Origin: Burkholderiaceae bacterium
GTDB taxonomy: Bacteria; Pseudomonadota; Gammaproteobacteria; Burkholderiales; Burkholderiaceae_C
DNA length: 42,930 nucleotides
NCBI GenBank assembly: GCA_030695205.1
Contig: JAUYTN010000066.1
Span: 1 to 42,930 of the forward strand
Direction: 5' to 3'
The translations under genes were made by a program, and so were the position numbers. Under the pieces are notes generated by a model. That model did not search any database and had not been told where the DNA came from. It saw nothing but the letters and a program-made list of their open reading frames with translations. Positions 15,664 to 24,274 of this stretch are shown piece after piece (within the stretch, counting starts at the first letter, position 1; each line of letters begins with the position of its first letter).

Positions 15664-16890
15664 TCAGACCAGCAGCGATTTCAAAGGGATCGAGGGATCG
15701 GCGAGAGAGGCTGTATTCACCCCGACGCCTGCCTCAATCAACTTGCGCGAAATCATGTGGTCCAGCGGTGCGTTGACCGACTCCGCACACAGCAGTCTGC
15801 CGTTGACCACGTGAAAGATTGTGAAGCTGCTGGCGTTCGCCCCAGCGCGCTGTATGGTCGCCGACGAGGTTGGTAACAGTCCTGCCATTTGCAGGCGCAT
15901 CGGGCCTTGCTCGGACCAGAACCAGGGCAATGACTTGTAGGGCTCCTCGCGCCCTAGCAGCGTTGCAGTTGCGGTGCGCGCTTGGTCGTTGGCGTTCTGC
16001 ACCGACTCCAGTCGAATTCGCGTGCCATCGGTCGTGGGAAATGCGGCACAGTCGCCGATGGCAAGAATCGCCATGTCTGATGTGCGCATGCAGGCGTCCA
16101 CCACGATCCCGTTGTCCACCGCTAAACCGCAGTCGGCGGCCAGTCGCGCCTCTGGCACAGCGCCGATGCCCAGCACCAACTCGTCCACAGCCACGCGATT
16201 GCCATTCACCTGCATCGACACCAAGCGAGCGTCGTGCAACTCGAAATCTTCCACGCACACACCGATCTGCACCTCTGTGCCCATGCCCCTGTGGTGCGCC
16301 AGCACATGCTCTCCCAGCGATGCCGAAACAGAGCGCCCCAGCAAACGTGGCGCCACCTCCAGCACGGTCACGTCCAGTCCGAGCTGGCGCGCAGATGCCG
16401 CAAGCTCCAGGCCGATGAAACCGCCGCCCAGCACGGTGAGGCGCTGCCCCCTGTCGATCATCTCGGCCAGCCGGGTGCGCAGGCTACGCGCATTTTCAGC
16501 ATCGCGCAGCAGATGCACATTGCTCAAACCGGGAGGAAGGGCATCCAGGGTGCGTGCACGTGTTCCCGTGGCCAGCACCAGGTACTGGTAGTCCAGCTGG
16601 GTGCCGGAGCGCAGCAGTACGCGCAGGGCTTTGCGGTCGATGGACACCACGGGGTCGCTCAGGTGAACCTGGATACCCTGCTCGGCGTACCAGGCAGCCG
16701 CTTTGTGCGGCGCGATGGTCTCGTCAGCCTTCTTCAGAAAGCTTTTGGACAGCGGCGGGCGTTGGTACGGCAACTCACTCTCAGCGCTCACCAGATGCAC
16801 TCGCCTAGCTTGACCTGCCTCGGCCAAGCAGGCACAGAGAGCTGCGGCCGCATGACCACCACCGACAATGACAATCTGGTCTGTGTTCAT
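15664..16890 (-). CDS. NAD(P)H-dependent ferredoxin reductase of the P450 system
   Basis: A 408-residue flavoprotein of the putidaredoxin-reductase type. It has FAD-binding GGGHAAAALCACLAEAG near the N-terminus, YQRPPLSKSFL, NAD-binding TVLGGGFIGLELAASARQLG (about 150-170) and the second FAD motif ILAIGDCAAFPT. It passes electrons from NAD(P)H to the [2Fe-2S] ferredoxin encoded two genes upstream. Its start overlaps the marR stop by four bases. It is the last gene of the nine-gene operon and ends facing norR with about 50 bases between. Cytoplasmic. Confidence 0.88.
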   Translation of the reverse strand: MNTDQIVIVGGGHAAAALCACLAEAGQARRVHLVSAESELPYQRPPLSKSFLKKADETIAPHKAAAWYAEQGIQVHLSDPVVSIDRKALRVLLRSGTQLDYQYLVLATGTRARTLDALPPGLSNVHLLRDAENARSLRTRLAEMIDRGQRLTVLGGGFIGLELAASARQLGLDVTVLEVAPRLLGRSVSASLGEHVLAHHRGMGTEVQIGVCVEDFELHDARLVSMQVNGNRVAVDELVLGIGAVPEARLAADCGLAVDNGIVVDACMRTSDMAILAIGDCAAFPTTDGTRIRLESVQNANDQARTATATLLGREEPYKSLPWFWSEQGPMRLQMAGLLPTSSATIQRAGANASSFTIFHVVNGRLLCAESVNAPLDHMISRKLIEAGVGVNTASLADPSIPLKSLLV

Positions 16891-17462
16891 GCGTCGCTAC
16901 CGCGTGCGCGGGGCAGTTTCGACTTCGGGTAATGGCGCGTCAGGTAGTCGTGCGTCGCCTTCTCCACCATGGGCAAGTTGTCGTGAAGGCGGCGCAATAA
17001 GCCAATGAGCGTCTCGCGTTCCTTGTCATTGAGCACGCTGAGAAACGCGCGCTCTCGTTCAATCGCCAGCTTCAGAATATCGTCGTGCAGGGCTCTGCCT
17101 TTGGACGTTATGGTGGCCACCCGAAGGCGGCCGTCTGCGTCGTCCAGCCCGATGGTGATGAGCCCGCGAGTCTGCATGCTCTTAAAGGCGCGGCTCACAG
17201 ACGCCTTGTCCATGCCGATGGTGCGAGAAATCGACTGTGCGGTCAGCGACTTCTCGATCGCCAGCAGCACCAACAGGCGCCAGGTCTCGATGCCGACGTT
17301 GAATGCGCTGAGGTAGGCCGTGGAAGCACCGCCCGAGAGCTTATTGGCGATCCAGGTGAATAACGCCGGCACATAGCGCTCGAGGTCGACCACCGCCGCG
17401 TCGTCAGCGACCTTGGACGAGGCCTTGCGCGTGGGTACCGAGGCGGGAGGCATCTTGCTCAT
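16887..17462 (-). CDS. MarR-family transcriptional regulator
   Basis: A 191-residue protein with the MarR winged helix: LTAQSISRTIGMDKASVSRAFKSMQTRGLITIGLDDADGRLRVATIT, in which DxRxR marks the wing. Helices at both ends would form the dimer interface. ATG at 17462 is chosen by homology; the ribosome site is weak. It is embedded in the operon it probably controls, between ferredoxin and reductase. Aromatic acids are common MarR effectors, so the P450 substrate or its product is a likely ligand. The palindrome at 23635-23656 is its best candidate operator. Confidence 0.85.
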   Translation of the reverse strand: MSKMPPASVPTRKASSKVADDAAVVDLERYVPALFTWIANKLSGGASTAYLSAFNVGIETWRLLVLLAIEKSLTAQSISRTIGMDKASVSRAFKSMQTRGLITIGLDDADGRLRVATITSKGRALHDDILKLAIERERAFLSVLNDKERETLIGLLRRLHDNLPMVEKATHDYLTRHYPKSKLPRARGSDA

Positions 17463-17490
17463 GGAATGGGTTCGTAGGATGACGAGGGCC

Positions 17491-17814
17491 TTATTGTTGC
17501 CGCTCGGGCAGGTGCACCACCAGGCCGTCGAGCGCGGCAGACAGTTTGATCTGGCAAGCCAGTCGGCTGTTGGGCAGGCGCTCGCTAGCGGTGCATTCCA
17601 GCATCTCCAGCTCGGTCTCCAGGGGGGTAGGAAGGTGGCCGGCAAACGCCTCATCCACGTACACATGGCAGGTTGCGCACATGGAAGACCCACCGCACTC
17701 ACCAACAATGCCGCGCACACCGGCCGACACTGCGGACTGCATCAGGCTCTGGCCCTCGGCCACATGCAGCGTGCGGCTTACCCCGCACGCATCGATCAAG
17801 ATCACATCAACCAT
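17491..17814 (-). CDS. [2Fe-2S] ferredoxin, adrenodoxin/putidaredoxin type
   Basis: A 107-residue ferredoxin with the cluster ligands Cys40, Cys46, Cys49 and Cys87 (CX5CX2CX37C; GECGGSSMCATC and LACQI). This spacing is that of ferredoxins serving bacterial class I P450s. It carries electrons from the reductase at 15664-16890 to the P450 encoded 12 bases upstream. Soluble, cytoplasmic. Confidence 0.92.
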   Translation of the reverse strand: MVDVILIDACGVSRTLHVAEGQSLMQSAVSAGVRGIVGECGGSSMCATCHVYVDEAFAGHLPTPLETELEMLECTASERLPNSRLACQIKLSAALDGLVVHLPERQQ

Positions 17815-17826
17815 GGGAATGTCCTC

Positions 17827-19065
17827 TCAGGCGGGAATCAGGCGCACCGGCATCGACGCCAACGCGCGCAGCGTGTTGTTCAGGCGGCGTTCTGGCACGC
17901 CGATGAGTTCAATGCGCGAGACGCGCTTGGCAAGCGCGGTGAGCACCACCTCGCCTTCGAGCCGCGCCACCACCTGCCCCACGCAGCCGTGAATGCCGGA
18001 GCCAAACGCCATGTGACCCGCCGGGCGGCGCTGGATGTCGAAGCGGTCGGGGTCCGGCCACTGGCGCTCGTCTCGGTTGGCCGCAGCGAGAAAGGTGACG
18101 ACCTTGCTGTCTTTGGGAATCGGCACGCCGAACAGTTCGGTGTCTTTTGAGGTGGTCCGGAAGAAGGTCTGCACCGAAGATTCGAAGCGCAGGGATTCCT
18201 CGAACGCTGGGCGGGCCAGGGTCAGGTCGGCGCAAAGCTGCGCGTATTGGTCGGGGTGGTTGGCCATGCACAAGATGGCGTTGCCGATGCCGTTGACGGT
18301 GGTGTCCACGCCTGCAGAGAGGAAGGAGCGCACCAGCAGGGGCGCTTCGTCGTGGGTGATTTCGCCGGCGTCGGCTGCCTGGTAGATCAAATCGCCAAAG
18401 CCGCCGGGGCGCAGATTCTCGCGCTGGCAGTGCGCCATGATCCAGGCCGTTACGGGCTGCACCAGCTCGGCTGACTTTTGCAGGCGTTCGTTGCGTGGGC
18501 CAAAGGCGTTGAAGATCATGTTGCCGTAAAGCAGCAGGTTCTCGCGGTTCGCCGCACCCACACCCACTGCGTCCGGGAACACCTTGAGCGGATACACCTC
18601 TGACAGGTCCTTCACTGCGTCGATGGTCTCGCCCTCCGCCTGGCGTGCCAGCAATCGGTCCACCAGCGACTCGGCTTCGGCCGTGAAGGCAGCACGGATC
18701 TGCATTACCGTCTTGGGCGAGAGAATGCGCGCCAGGATCGCACGGGCCTTGGTGTGCGAAGGCGGGTCCGCTTCCAAGATCAGGCTCTTGGGCCTGAACG
18801 GCGTTTCCTTGTTGAAGTTGGCCAGCCCGACGCCGGCACCCGAGATGTAGGTGGCGTGGTCGTTAAAGACAGCGTGCACGGATTCGTGGCGAGCGCAGGC
18901 GTAGATCCCATAGGCGGGAATCCACACCACCGGGCCCGCTTCGCGCAGTTGGCGGTGGGCCGCATACGGGTCGCTCAGGAAGGCGTCGCTGTAGGGATCG
19001 ACATCGACCACGGGTACGCCAGTAGGCGTGGCCGCTGTGTCGGGGGAAAGGGTGGCTGTGTTCAT
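17827..19065 (-). CDS. Cytochrome P450, CYP199-like (para-substituted benzoate oxidation)
   Basis: A 412-residue P450. It has the I-helix AGVDTT (251-256), ExxR (Glu290-Arg293) and the haem loop FGSGIHGCVG (354-363, ligand Cys361). Residues that bind the benzoate carboxylate in Rhodopseudomonas CYP199A (Arg92, Ser95, Arg243, Ser244, Ser247) have counterparts here: Arg91 and Ser94 in FRPKS, and Arg246, Ser247 and Ser250 in VRSFLSAG. This favours O-demethylation of 4-methoxybenzoate or a relative. ATG 19065 has a perfect AGGAGG site, so the nine codons upstream are not translated. Ferredoxin, regulator, reductase and importer share the operon. Confidence 0.88.
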   Translation of the reverse strand: MNTATLSPDTAATPTGVPVVDVDPYSDAFLSDPYAAHRQLREAGPVVWIPAYGIYACARHESVHAVFNDHATYISGAGVGLANFNKETPFRPKSLILEADPPSHTKARAILARILSPKTVMQIRAAFTAEAESLVDRLLARQAEGETIDAVKDLSEVYPLKVFPDAVGVGAANRENLLLYGNMIFNAFGPRNERLQKSAELVQPVTAWIMAHCQRENLRPGGFGDLIYQAADAGEITHDEAPLLVRSFLSAGVDTTVNGIGNAILCMANHPDQYAQLCADLTLARPAFEESLRFESSVQTFFRTTSKDTELFGVPIPKDSKVVTFLAAANRDERQWPDPDRFDIQRRPAGHMAFGSGIHGCVGQVVARLEGEVVLTALAKRVSRIELIGVPERRLNNTLRALASMPVRLIPA

Positions 19066-19088
19066 GGGACCTCCTGTCGTTTTGGTTG

Positions 19089-19802
19089 TCAATGCGCGCC
19101 GGCCACGCCGACATAGCGTTCCAGCAGATCCTTGCGCTGGCTCAGGGCGGCGCTTGAGCTCTCGTGCACCACCTCACCGCGCTCGAGCACCATGGCGCGG
19201 GGCGCAAATCGCAGCGCGTCGTCCACCTTCTGCTCCACCAGCAGCACGGCCACGCCGGTGTCCTGCGCGAGGTGTTCGAAGGCGCGCATGAGTTCGATGC
19301 AGATGATGGGCGCGAGTCCTTCCAGAGGCTCGTCCAGCAGCAGCAGGCGGGGCTTGCCCAGCAGGGTGCGGGCCACGCTGAGCATCTGCTGCTCACCGCC
19401 CGAGAGTTGCTGACCGCCGTTCAGGCGCCGCTCGGCCAAGCGTGGGAAGAGCGCGTAGGCTTCATCCAGCGCGCTGCGCGGTCGGCCCTTGAGGCCAGCG
19501 AGCAAGTTTTCCTCGACGGTAAGCGAGGGGAAGATGTCCCGCGTCTGCGGTACATAGCCGATACCAGCGTGTGCGCGTTCGCGGGCTGACCACTTTGTGA
19601 TGTCCTGGCCGTCCAGGCGCACTTGGCCGGCCTTCACGTCGGCCAGCCCCATCACCGCTTTGAGCAGCGTGGTCTTGCCCACGCCGTTGCGCCCGATGAG
19701 CGCGAGCCGCCCGCCTGAGGCGAGCGACAGGTTCACGCCGTGCAGCACCTGAATGGCGCCATAGCCAGCGGTGAGGTTCTCAATGTGCAACAGCTCACCC
19801 AT
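19089..19802 (-). CDS. livF: Branched-chain-type ABC importer, ATP-binding protein LivF
   Basis: A 237-residue ATPase with Walker A GRNGVGKTTLL, a Q-loop region GIGYVPQTRDIFPSLTVEENL (the family signature VPxxRxIFPxLTVxENL), the ABC signature LSGGEQQML and Walker B LLLLDEPLEGLAP. ATG 19802 gives the usual LivF length. It lies four bases after livG. It powers import with LivG; the operon suggests an aromatic acid as substrate rather than leucine. Cytoplasmic face of the inner membrane. Confidence 0.9.
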   Translation of the reverse strand: MGELLHIENLTAGYGAIQVLHGVNLSLASGGRLALIGRNGVGKTTLLKAVMGLADVKAGQVRLDGQDITKWSARERAHAGIGYVPQTRDIFPSLTVEENLLAGLKGRPRSALDEAYALFPRLAERRLNGGQQLSGGEQQMLSVARTLLGKPRLLLLDEPLEGLAPIICIELMRAFEHLAQDTGVAVLLVEQKVDDALRFAPRAMVLERGEVVHESSSAALSQRKDLLERYVGVAGAH

Positions 19803-19806
19803 GGGA

Positions 19807-20559
19807 TCAAGCCTCTGCACCGAGGTAGGCGGTGCGTACCGCGGGGTGTCGGCGAATCTCCTGCGGTGTGCCCTCGGCCAGCAGCGCGCCTTCGGCCAGC
19901 ACCAGCATGCGGTCGGCAAAGTTGAAAACGAGGTCCATGTCGTGTTCGATCATCAAAATGGCCAGGTCGCTGGGCAGCGTGTCGAGTGCGTCCAGAACCA
20001 CTTGACGCTCACCACTGGGCACGCCCGCCATGGGTTCATCCAGCAGCAACACCTGCGGCTTGAGCGCCATGGCCAGGGCAATCTCCACCAGGCGCTGCTC
20101 GCCGTAGGCCAGCTCCACCGGGCAGCGCCGGGACAAGCTGTCCATGCGCAGGGTATGCAGGATCTGCGCGGCTTCATCGCGCACCGCGCGAAAGCCGTCG
20201 AGTGCACGGAACATTCGATTCACTGAGCCCTCGCGCTGATGAATGGCCAGCTCCACCTGGCGGTAGATGGGCAGATCGAGCGCGAGCTGCGTGATCTGGA
20301 ACGTGCGCGCGAGGCCGCGCTGCACACGCTTGGGCTGGGGCAGATGCGACACGTCTTCACCTTTGAGCCACACACTGCCCTGGCTGGGCGCGAGCATGCC
20401 TGTGATGAGGTTGATCAGCGTGGTTTTGCCCGCGCCATTGGGGCCGATCAAGCCCACCCGGTTGCCCGGGTGCAGTGCAAACGACACGTCCCGTGTGACA
20501 TGCAAGCCACCAAAGGATTTGTGCAGCTGGCGCACGTCCAACAAAGGTCCTGAGCTCAT
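19807..20559 (-). CDS. livG: Branched-chain-type ABC importer, ATP-binding protein LivG
   Basis: A 250-residue ATPase with Walker A GPNGAGKTTLINLITG, the LivG-type RTFQITQLALDLPIYRQVE segment, a divergent ABC signature (LAYGEQRLVEIA) and Walker B VLLLDEPMAGVP with the H-loop MIEHDMDLVF. It overlaps livM by four bases. It works with LivF on the cytoplasmic side of the LivHM channel. Confidence 0.9.
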   Translation of the reverse strand: MSSGPLLDVRQLHKSFGGLHVTRDVSFALHPGNRVGLIGPNGAGKTTLINLITGMLAPSQGSVWLKGEDVSHLPQPKRVQRGLARTFQITQLALDLPIYRQVELAIHQREGSVNRMFRALDGFRAVRDEAAQILHTLRMDSLSRRCPVELAYGEQRLVEIALAMALKPQVLLLDEPMAGVPSGERQVVLDALDTLPSDLAILMIEHDMDLVFNFADRMLVLAEGALLAEGTPQEIRRHPAVRTAYLGAEA

Positions 20560-21509
20560 GCCAACCCCCGGGGCGTGGGCAATATGCGGGCCACGCGCTG
20601 GCGCAAGGCTTCAAACAGTCGCGCTCGTGGCACGAGCACCACGAACACCAGCAGCCCTCCGATGATGAACAGCCAGTGGTAGGGGTTGATGGCTGAGGCG
20701 GTGTGGTGGATCAGCATGAACGCCGCCGTGCCGCCGATGGCGCCGAACAGGTTGCCAGCACCGCCCAGCACCAGCATCACCAGGGCTTCGGCCGACAGCT
20801 CGAAGCCCAGCGTGTCCAGGCCGACGATCTGGTTGACCTGTGCATTGAGAGCACCGCCGACGCCGGCGAAGGCCCCCGCCAGCGTGTAGAGTTTTAGCAG
20901 CTGCCCGCGTACCGAGCCGCCGATGGCAGCCGTTCGCAGCCGGTTCTGGTGGATGCCAACCACCGACAGGCCGAAGGGAGAGCCCATGAGCCGGCGCATG
21001 GCCCACAGGCAGACCAGCATGACCACGAAGCAATAGACGAAGGCCACCTTGCCGTAGAGATCGAACGACCAGACGCCAAAAAGCTTCTGTATTTCGAATC
21101 CCGTGAGACCGTCTTCACCCCCGGTCCAGTCGCGCAACTTGCTGGCACCGTTCTGTGCGATCTGGCCCACAGCCACGGTGAGCATCAGGAAGGTCAGGCC
21201 CTCGTAGCGCAACAGGAACAGTCCCGAGATCAAAGCCAGCAGCGCGCCCGCCAGCGCTCCGGCCAGCAGGCCGATCAAGGGGTTGCCGGTGAGGTGCATG
21301 GCCAGCAAGCCGGCCGCGTAGGCGCCGATACCGAAGAGTGCCGAGTGGCCCAGTGTGGCCAGCCCGCCGTAGCCCACCACCAGGTCGAGTGACATCACGA
21401 AGATGGCCATGGTGGCGATGCGCGCAGCCAGCGGCAACTGGTCCGGGAACACGAAGAAGATCAGCACGGCCAGCGCAACAAGGAGCAGGTAGGGCAGAGA
21501 GCGTTTCAT
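20556..21509 (-). CDS. livM: Branched-chain-type ABC importer, permease LivM
   Basis: A 317-residue inner-membrane permease with about ten hydrophobic segments and the LivM signature GYGGLATLGHSALFGIGAYAAG near residues 45-70. A cytoplasmic coupling region follows (MRRLMGSPFGLSVVGIHQNRLRTAAIG). It is four bases from livH and overlaps livG. Confidence 0.9.
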   Translation of the reverse strand: MKRSLPYLLLVALAVLIFFVFPDQLPLAARIATMAIFVMSLDLVVGYGGLATLGHSALFGIGAYAAGLLAMHLTGNPLIGLLAGALAGALLALISGLFLLRYEGLTFLMLTVAVGQIAQNGASKLRDWTGGEDGLTGFEIQKLFGVWSFDLYGKVAFVYCFVVMLVCLWAMRRLMGSPFGLSVVGIHQNRLRTAAIGGSVRGQLLKLYTLAGAFAGVGGALNAQVNQIVGLDTLGFELSAEALVMLVLGGAGNLFGAIGGTAAFMLIHHTASAINPYHWLFIIGGLLVFVVLVPRARLFEALRQRVARILPTPRGLA

Positions 21510-21513
21510 GGCA

Positions 21514-22380
21514 TCAGACCTTGCGAGGCACCAGCAGGCCGTGCGGGCGCCAGGCCAGCAGCAGCGCCATGGCCAGGAAGAAGAACAGCGAACCCCAGTC
21601 GGAAGCTAGGTACTTGCTCGCGGTGTCGATGATGCCCAGCGTGAGCGAGGCGGCCAGCGAGCCGGCAATGCTGCCCATGCCCCCCACAGCCACCACCACG
21701 AGCACCAACACCAGGTACTTCACCGGGTAGTACGGCTCCAGCGGCATGAGTTCAGCCCCCAGAATTCCTCCCAGACCGGCCAGGGCCGCGCCCACCGCGA
21801 AGGTGGCCACGTAGACCAACTGCACCGGGATGCCCAGCGCCGATGCCGCAGCGGTGTTGTCGACCGTGGCACGCAACCACACACCGAAGCGCGACTTGTT
21901 GAGCACCCAGAACGCTGCCAGCACCACCAGCAAGCCACTGGCAATCACCAGCAGGCGCTGCGCGGGCAAAGTGCGAATGCCAAGGTCCACTGCGAACGAC
22001 AGGGCCGGAGGCAACGGAATCAGCTGCACCTCGGGTCCGGCCAGCAGGTTGGCGGTGGCCACGAAGAGGAAAGTGAGACCGATGGTGAACAACACCTGTT
22101 GCAGTTCTGTGCGGCGGTATAGCCGGCGCAGCACCGTTACCTCCAGCAAGGCACCGAGCAGACCAGTGGCCAACACGGCCAGCGGCACCCCCACGTAGAA
22201 CGACAGACCTTGCTCGCGCACCAGCCACGCGGCGATATAACCTCCGGTCATGGCAAAGGCGCCGTGGGCCAGGTTCACGAAACGCATCAGACCGAGCGTG
22301 ACCGAGAGGCCCACGGCGATGATGAACAGCACCATGCCGTAGGCGATGCCGTCGATCAGGATGTTGGCGAGCAGGGTCAC
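21514..22380 (-). CDS. livH: Branched-chain-type ABC importer, permease LivH
   Basis: A 288-residue inner-membrane permease. The N-terminal DGIAYGMVLFIIAVGLSVTLGLMRFVNLAHGAFAMTGGYIA is the LivH signature. It forms the channel with LivM. The gene follows the substrate-binding protein after 27 bases. Confidence 0.9.
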   Translation of the reverse strand: MTLLANILIDGIAYGMVLFIIAVGLSVTLGLMRFVNLAHGAFAMTGGYIAAWLVREQGLSFYVGVPLAVLATGLLGALLEVTVLRRLYRRTELQQVLFTIGLTFLFVATANLLAGPEVQLIPLPPALSFAVDLGIRTLPAQRLLVIASGLLVVLAAFWVLNKSRFGVWLRATVDNTAAASALGIPVQLVYVATFAVGAALAGLGGILGAELMPLEPYYPVKYLVLVLVVVAVGGMGSIAGSLAASLTLGIIDTASKYLASDWGSLFFFLAMALLLAWRPHGLLVPRKV

Positions 22381-22407
22381 GCAGCAGTCCTCGTCTGTGG
22401 AGTGCGT

Positions 22408-23574
22408 TTACTTGACCAGGCCGTGGTCGACCTGCTGTCCAAAGCTCTGAAGTTCCTTGTTGATCATCAGGCCGCCTGGGCCTTTTTCCACCGTGCGCAG
22501 GTAGACGTTCTGCGTGATGTGGCGCGTGGTGGGGTCGATGCTCACAGGACCTCGCGGGCTCTCCCATTTGTGGCCCTTGATCGCAGCCATGGCTTTCTCA
22601 CCATTCCGCTGGCCACCGGTGGCTTCGATCATCTTGTGGATAACGGCCATGCCGTCCCAGGCCCCGACGGTGGCGTAGTTGATAACCGCGTCTTTGTTGA
22701 CCTTGGTCACGGCCGCGGCAAAGGTCTTGTTTGCGGCCGAGTCGTGCGCGGCGCTGTAATGGAAAGCCGTGGTCAAGCCCAGGGCCGAGTCGCCGAATTT
22801 CTGCAGGTCGAACTCATCAGTCTCAGCGGTACCGAGGAACTCGACACCGGCCGCCTTCAATCCGTTCTCGTTGTACGCCTTCACGAAGCCCAGGTTGGGA
22901 GGACCACCTGGCAGAAAAACATACACAGCCTGTGCGCCGCTTGCCTTGATGCGCTGGGCAAAAGGCGCGAAGTCGGTGGTGCGGATCGGCATGCGGATGC
23001 TCTCCACCACTGTTCCGCCCTGCTTGGCAAACTCGGCTTTGAATGCGTTCTCGGCGTCCACGCCCGGCGCGTAGTCGGTGACGGCTGTCACGACTTTCTT
23101 GATCCCCTTTTTGGCCGCGTGCTGGGCCAGCGGCACCGTCACCTGCCACAGCGTGTAGCTGGTGCGCACGTAATAATCGCTCTTGGTCGTGATGTCGGAG
23201 GTGGCGGCGTTGAACACCACGAAAGGTGTCTTCGATTCCTGAATCACCGGTGCCACCGCAAATGCGTTGGGCGAGAACACGACGCCGCCCAGGTAGTCGA
23301 CCTTGTCCTTGATTACCAGCTCTTGCGCCAGGGTTCGCGTGTTGGCCGGGTTGGGGCCGCCCTCGTCGCGGTAGATGAACTCGATCTCCTTGCCGGCGAG
23401 CTTGCCGCCCTGCTGGGCCACATAGCCTTCAGCCCCCGCCTTGAACAGCGCGCCGTAGTGCGCGAAGGGGCCTGAGAACGGGGCAATGATGCCGACCTTG
23501 ACGGTCTGGGCAGCGACGCTGCCCATGGCGAACGCGGCAGCGAACGTGCCGACCAGCTTCCATTGAAAACGCAT
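22408..23574 (-). CDS. Periplasmic substrate-binding protein of the Liv-type importer
   Basis: A 388-residue periplasmic type I binding protein. The signal peptide MRFQWKLVGTFAAAFAMGSVAAQ is followed by TVKVGIIAPFSGPFAHYGALFKAG, as in ABC substrate-binding proteins of the branched-chain family that also bind aromatic acids. Two alpha/beta lobes are apparent (VDYLGGVVFSPN; VVTAVTDYAPGVDAENAFKAEF). ATG 23574 begins a clean signal peptide; the frame upstream is leader. It is the first gene of the nine-gene operon. The ligand is probably the P450 substrate, a substituted benzoate (inference from operon context). Confidence 0.88.
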   Translation of the reverse strand: MRFQWKLVGTFAAAFAMGSVAAQTVKVGIIAPFSGPFAHYGALFKAGAEGYVAQQGGKLAGKEIEFIYRDEGGPNPANTRTLAQELVIKDKVDYLGGVVFSPNAFAVAPVIQESKTPFVVFNAATSDITTKSDYYVRTSYTLWQVTVPLAQHAAKKGIKKVVTAVTDYAPGVDAENAFKAEFAKQGGTVVESIRMPIRTTDFAPFAQRIKASGAQAVYVFLPGGPPNLGFVKAYNENGLKAAGVEFLGTAETDEFDLQKFGDSALGLTTAFHYSAAHDSAANKTFAAAVTKVNKDAVINYATVGAWDGMAVIHKMIEATGGQRNGEKAMAAIKGHKWESPRGPVSIDPTTRHITQNVYLRTVEKGPGGLMINKELQSFGQQVDHGLVK

Positions 23575-23623
23575 GGTTGTCTCCTGGGATGGTGCTTGCG
23601 CTCTGGACGGCGAAGCTGGAGTC

Positions 23624-23656
23624 ATCATAGGAAAACTAGTTGACAAACCAACTAGT
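23624..23656 (-). promoter_or_regulatory. Promoter with overlapping palindromic operator for the importer-P450 operon
   Basis: On the minus strand a -10 TATGAT (23624-23629) lies 16 bases from a weak -35 TTGGTT (23646-23651). Between and over them sits the perfect inverted repeat ACTAGTTG-acaaac-CAACTAGT (23635-23656). A 22-bp palindrome between -35 and -10 is typical of MarR-type repression, and a marR gene lies in the operon. Confidence 0.65.
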
Positions 23657-23795
23657 AGAAACCCCAACCAACTGCGCTTCTCTTTATCCCCTGGCTTGTG
23701 GACAGACAGCTCAGCTCATGAAACTTACCTTGCCACTCACATCACGTTTGAAGACCAACCACCATGTTCATACGCGTTTGCTGGTACGTGGCCGC

Positions 23796-24101
23796 CTAGC
23801 CCGTCGTCTTGCGCAATAACATCGGCGAGACCTTCCAGTTCTGTCCGTCATCGGTAAGCAAACTGGCCGTCTTTTTGTTCAGTCGCAACACAACCCCGTG
23901 TTTTTCGGTGCCGTCATTGGTGGTGAAGCACACGCGGTCCCCTTCAGCAAACTGGGCCAGCTGCACGGTGCTCCTGGCTTGGGCCAACAGGTTCAGCCGC
24001 TCAACAACCATGCGGTTGAGATACCGCAGATCCTCCTCGCCCATGTGGCGCAGGGCTTGGGTAAACAACTCACGATCCAGAAGGGTCTGCTTGGCGCTCA
24101 T
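23796..24101 (-). CDS. Small conserved-looking protein with SH3-like C-terminus
   Basis: 101 residues from ATG 24101; a start five codons earlier is possible. The N-terminal half is helical (LFTQALRHMGEEDLRYLNRMVVERLNLL). The C-terminal half reads GDRVCFTTNDGTEKHGVVLRLNKKTASLLTDDGQNWKVSP, with the alternation of a small SH3/KOW-like beta barrel that might contact nucleic acid. I do not recognise a named family. It is transcribed alone, back to back with the Fic gene across about 260 bases. Confidence 0.55.
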   Translation of the reverse strand: MSAKQTLLDRELFTQALRHMGEEDLRYLNRMVVERLNLLAQARSTVQLAQFAEGDRVCFTTNDGTEKHGVVLRLNKKTASLLTDDGQNWKVSPMLLRKTTG

Positions 24102-24274
24102 GACGGGTGGTGACATCGCACGATGGGTAACAGGCCAGCAGTTTAGTCGGCCTCCGCTGTGAACGAGGTCCTCTGCTGCAGCTTGGCGATGAAGCTGTCC
24201 GTCAGTCAGTCGAGCGTGCCCTAGACAAGCAGTCCAAGCTCAACAAGGACCCACGCAAGGTTCGAACCGATAAA

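Noticed and set aside
23640..23645. TTGACA as a plus-strand -35 box
   Set aside because: No -10 element lies 16-18 bases downstream and no plus-strand gene follows. The bases belong to the palindrome in the minus-strand promoter.
24160..24235. A short frame (VNEVLCCSLAMKLSVSQSSVP) resembling HipA kinases upstream of fic
   Set aside because: Only about 20 residues with weak likeness, no start and an early stop.
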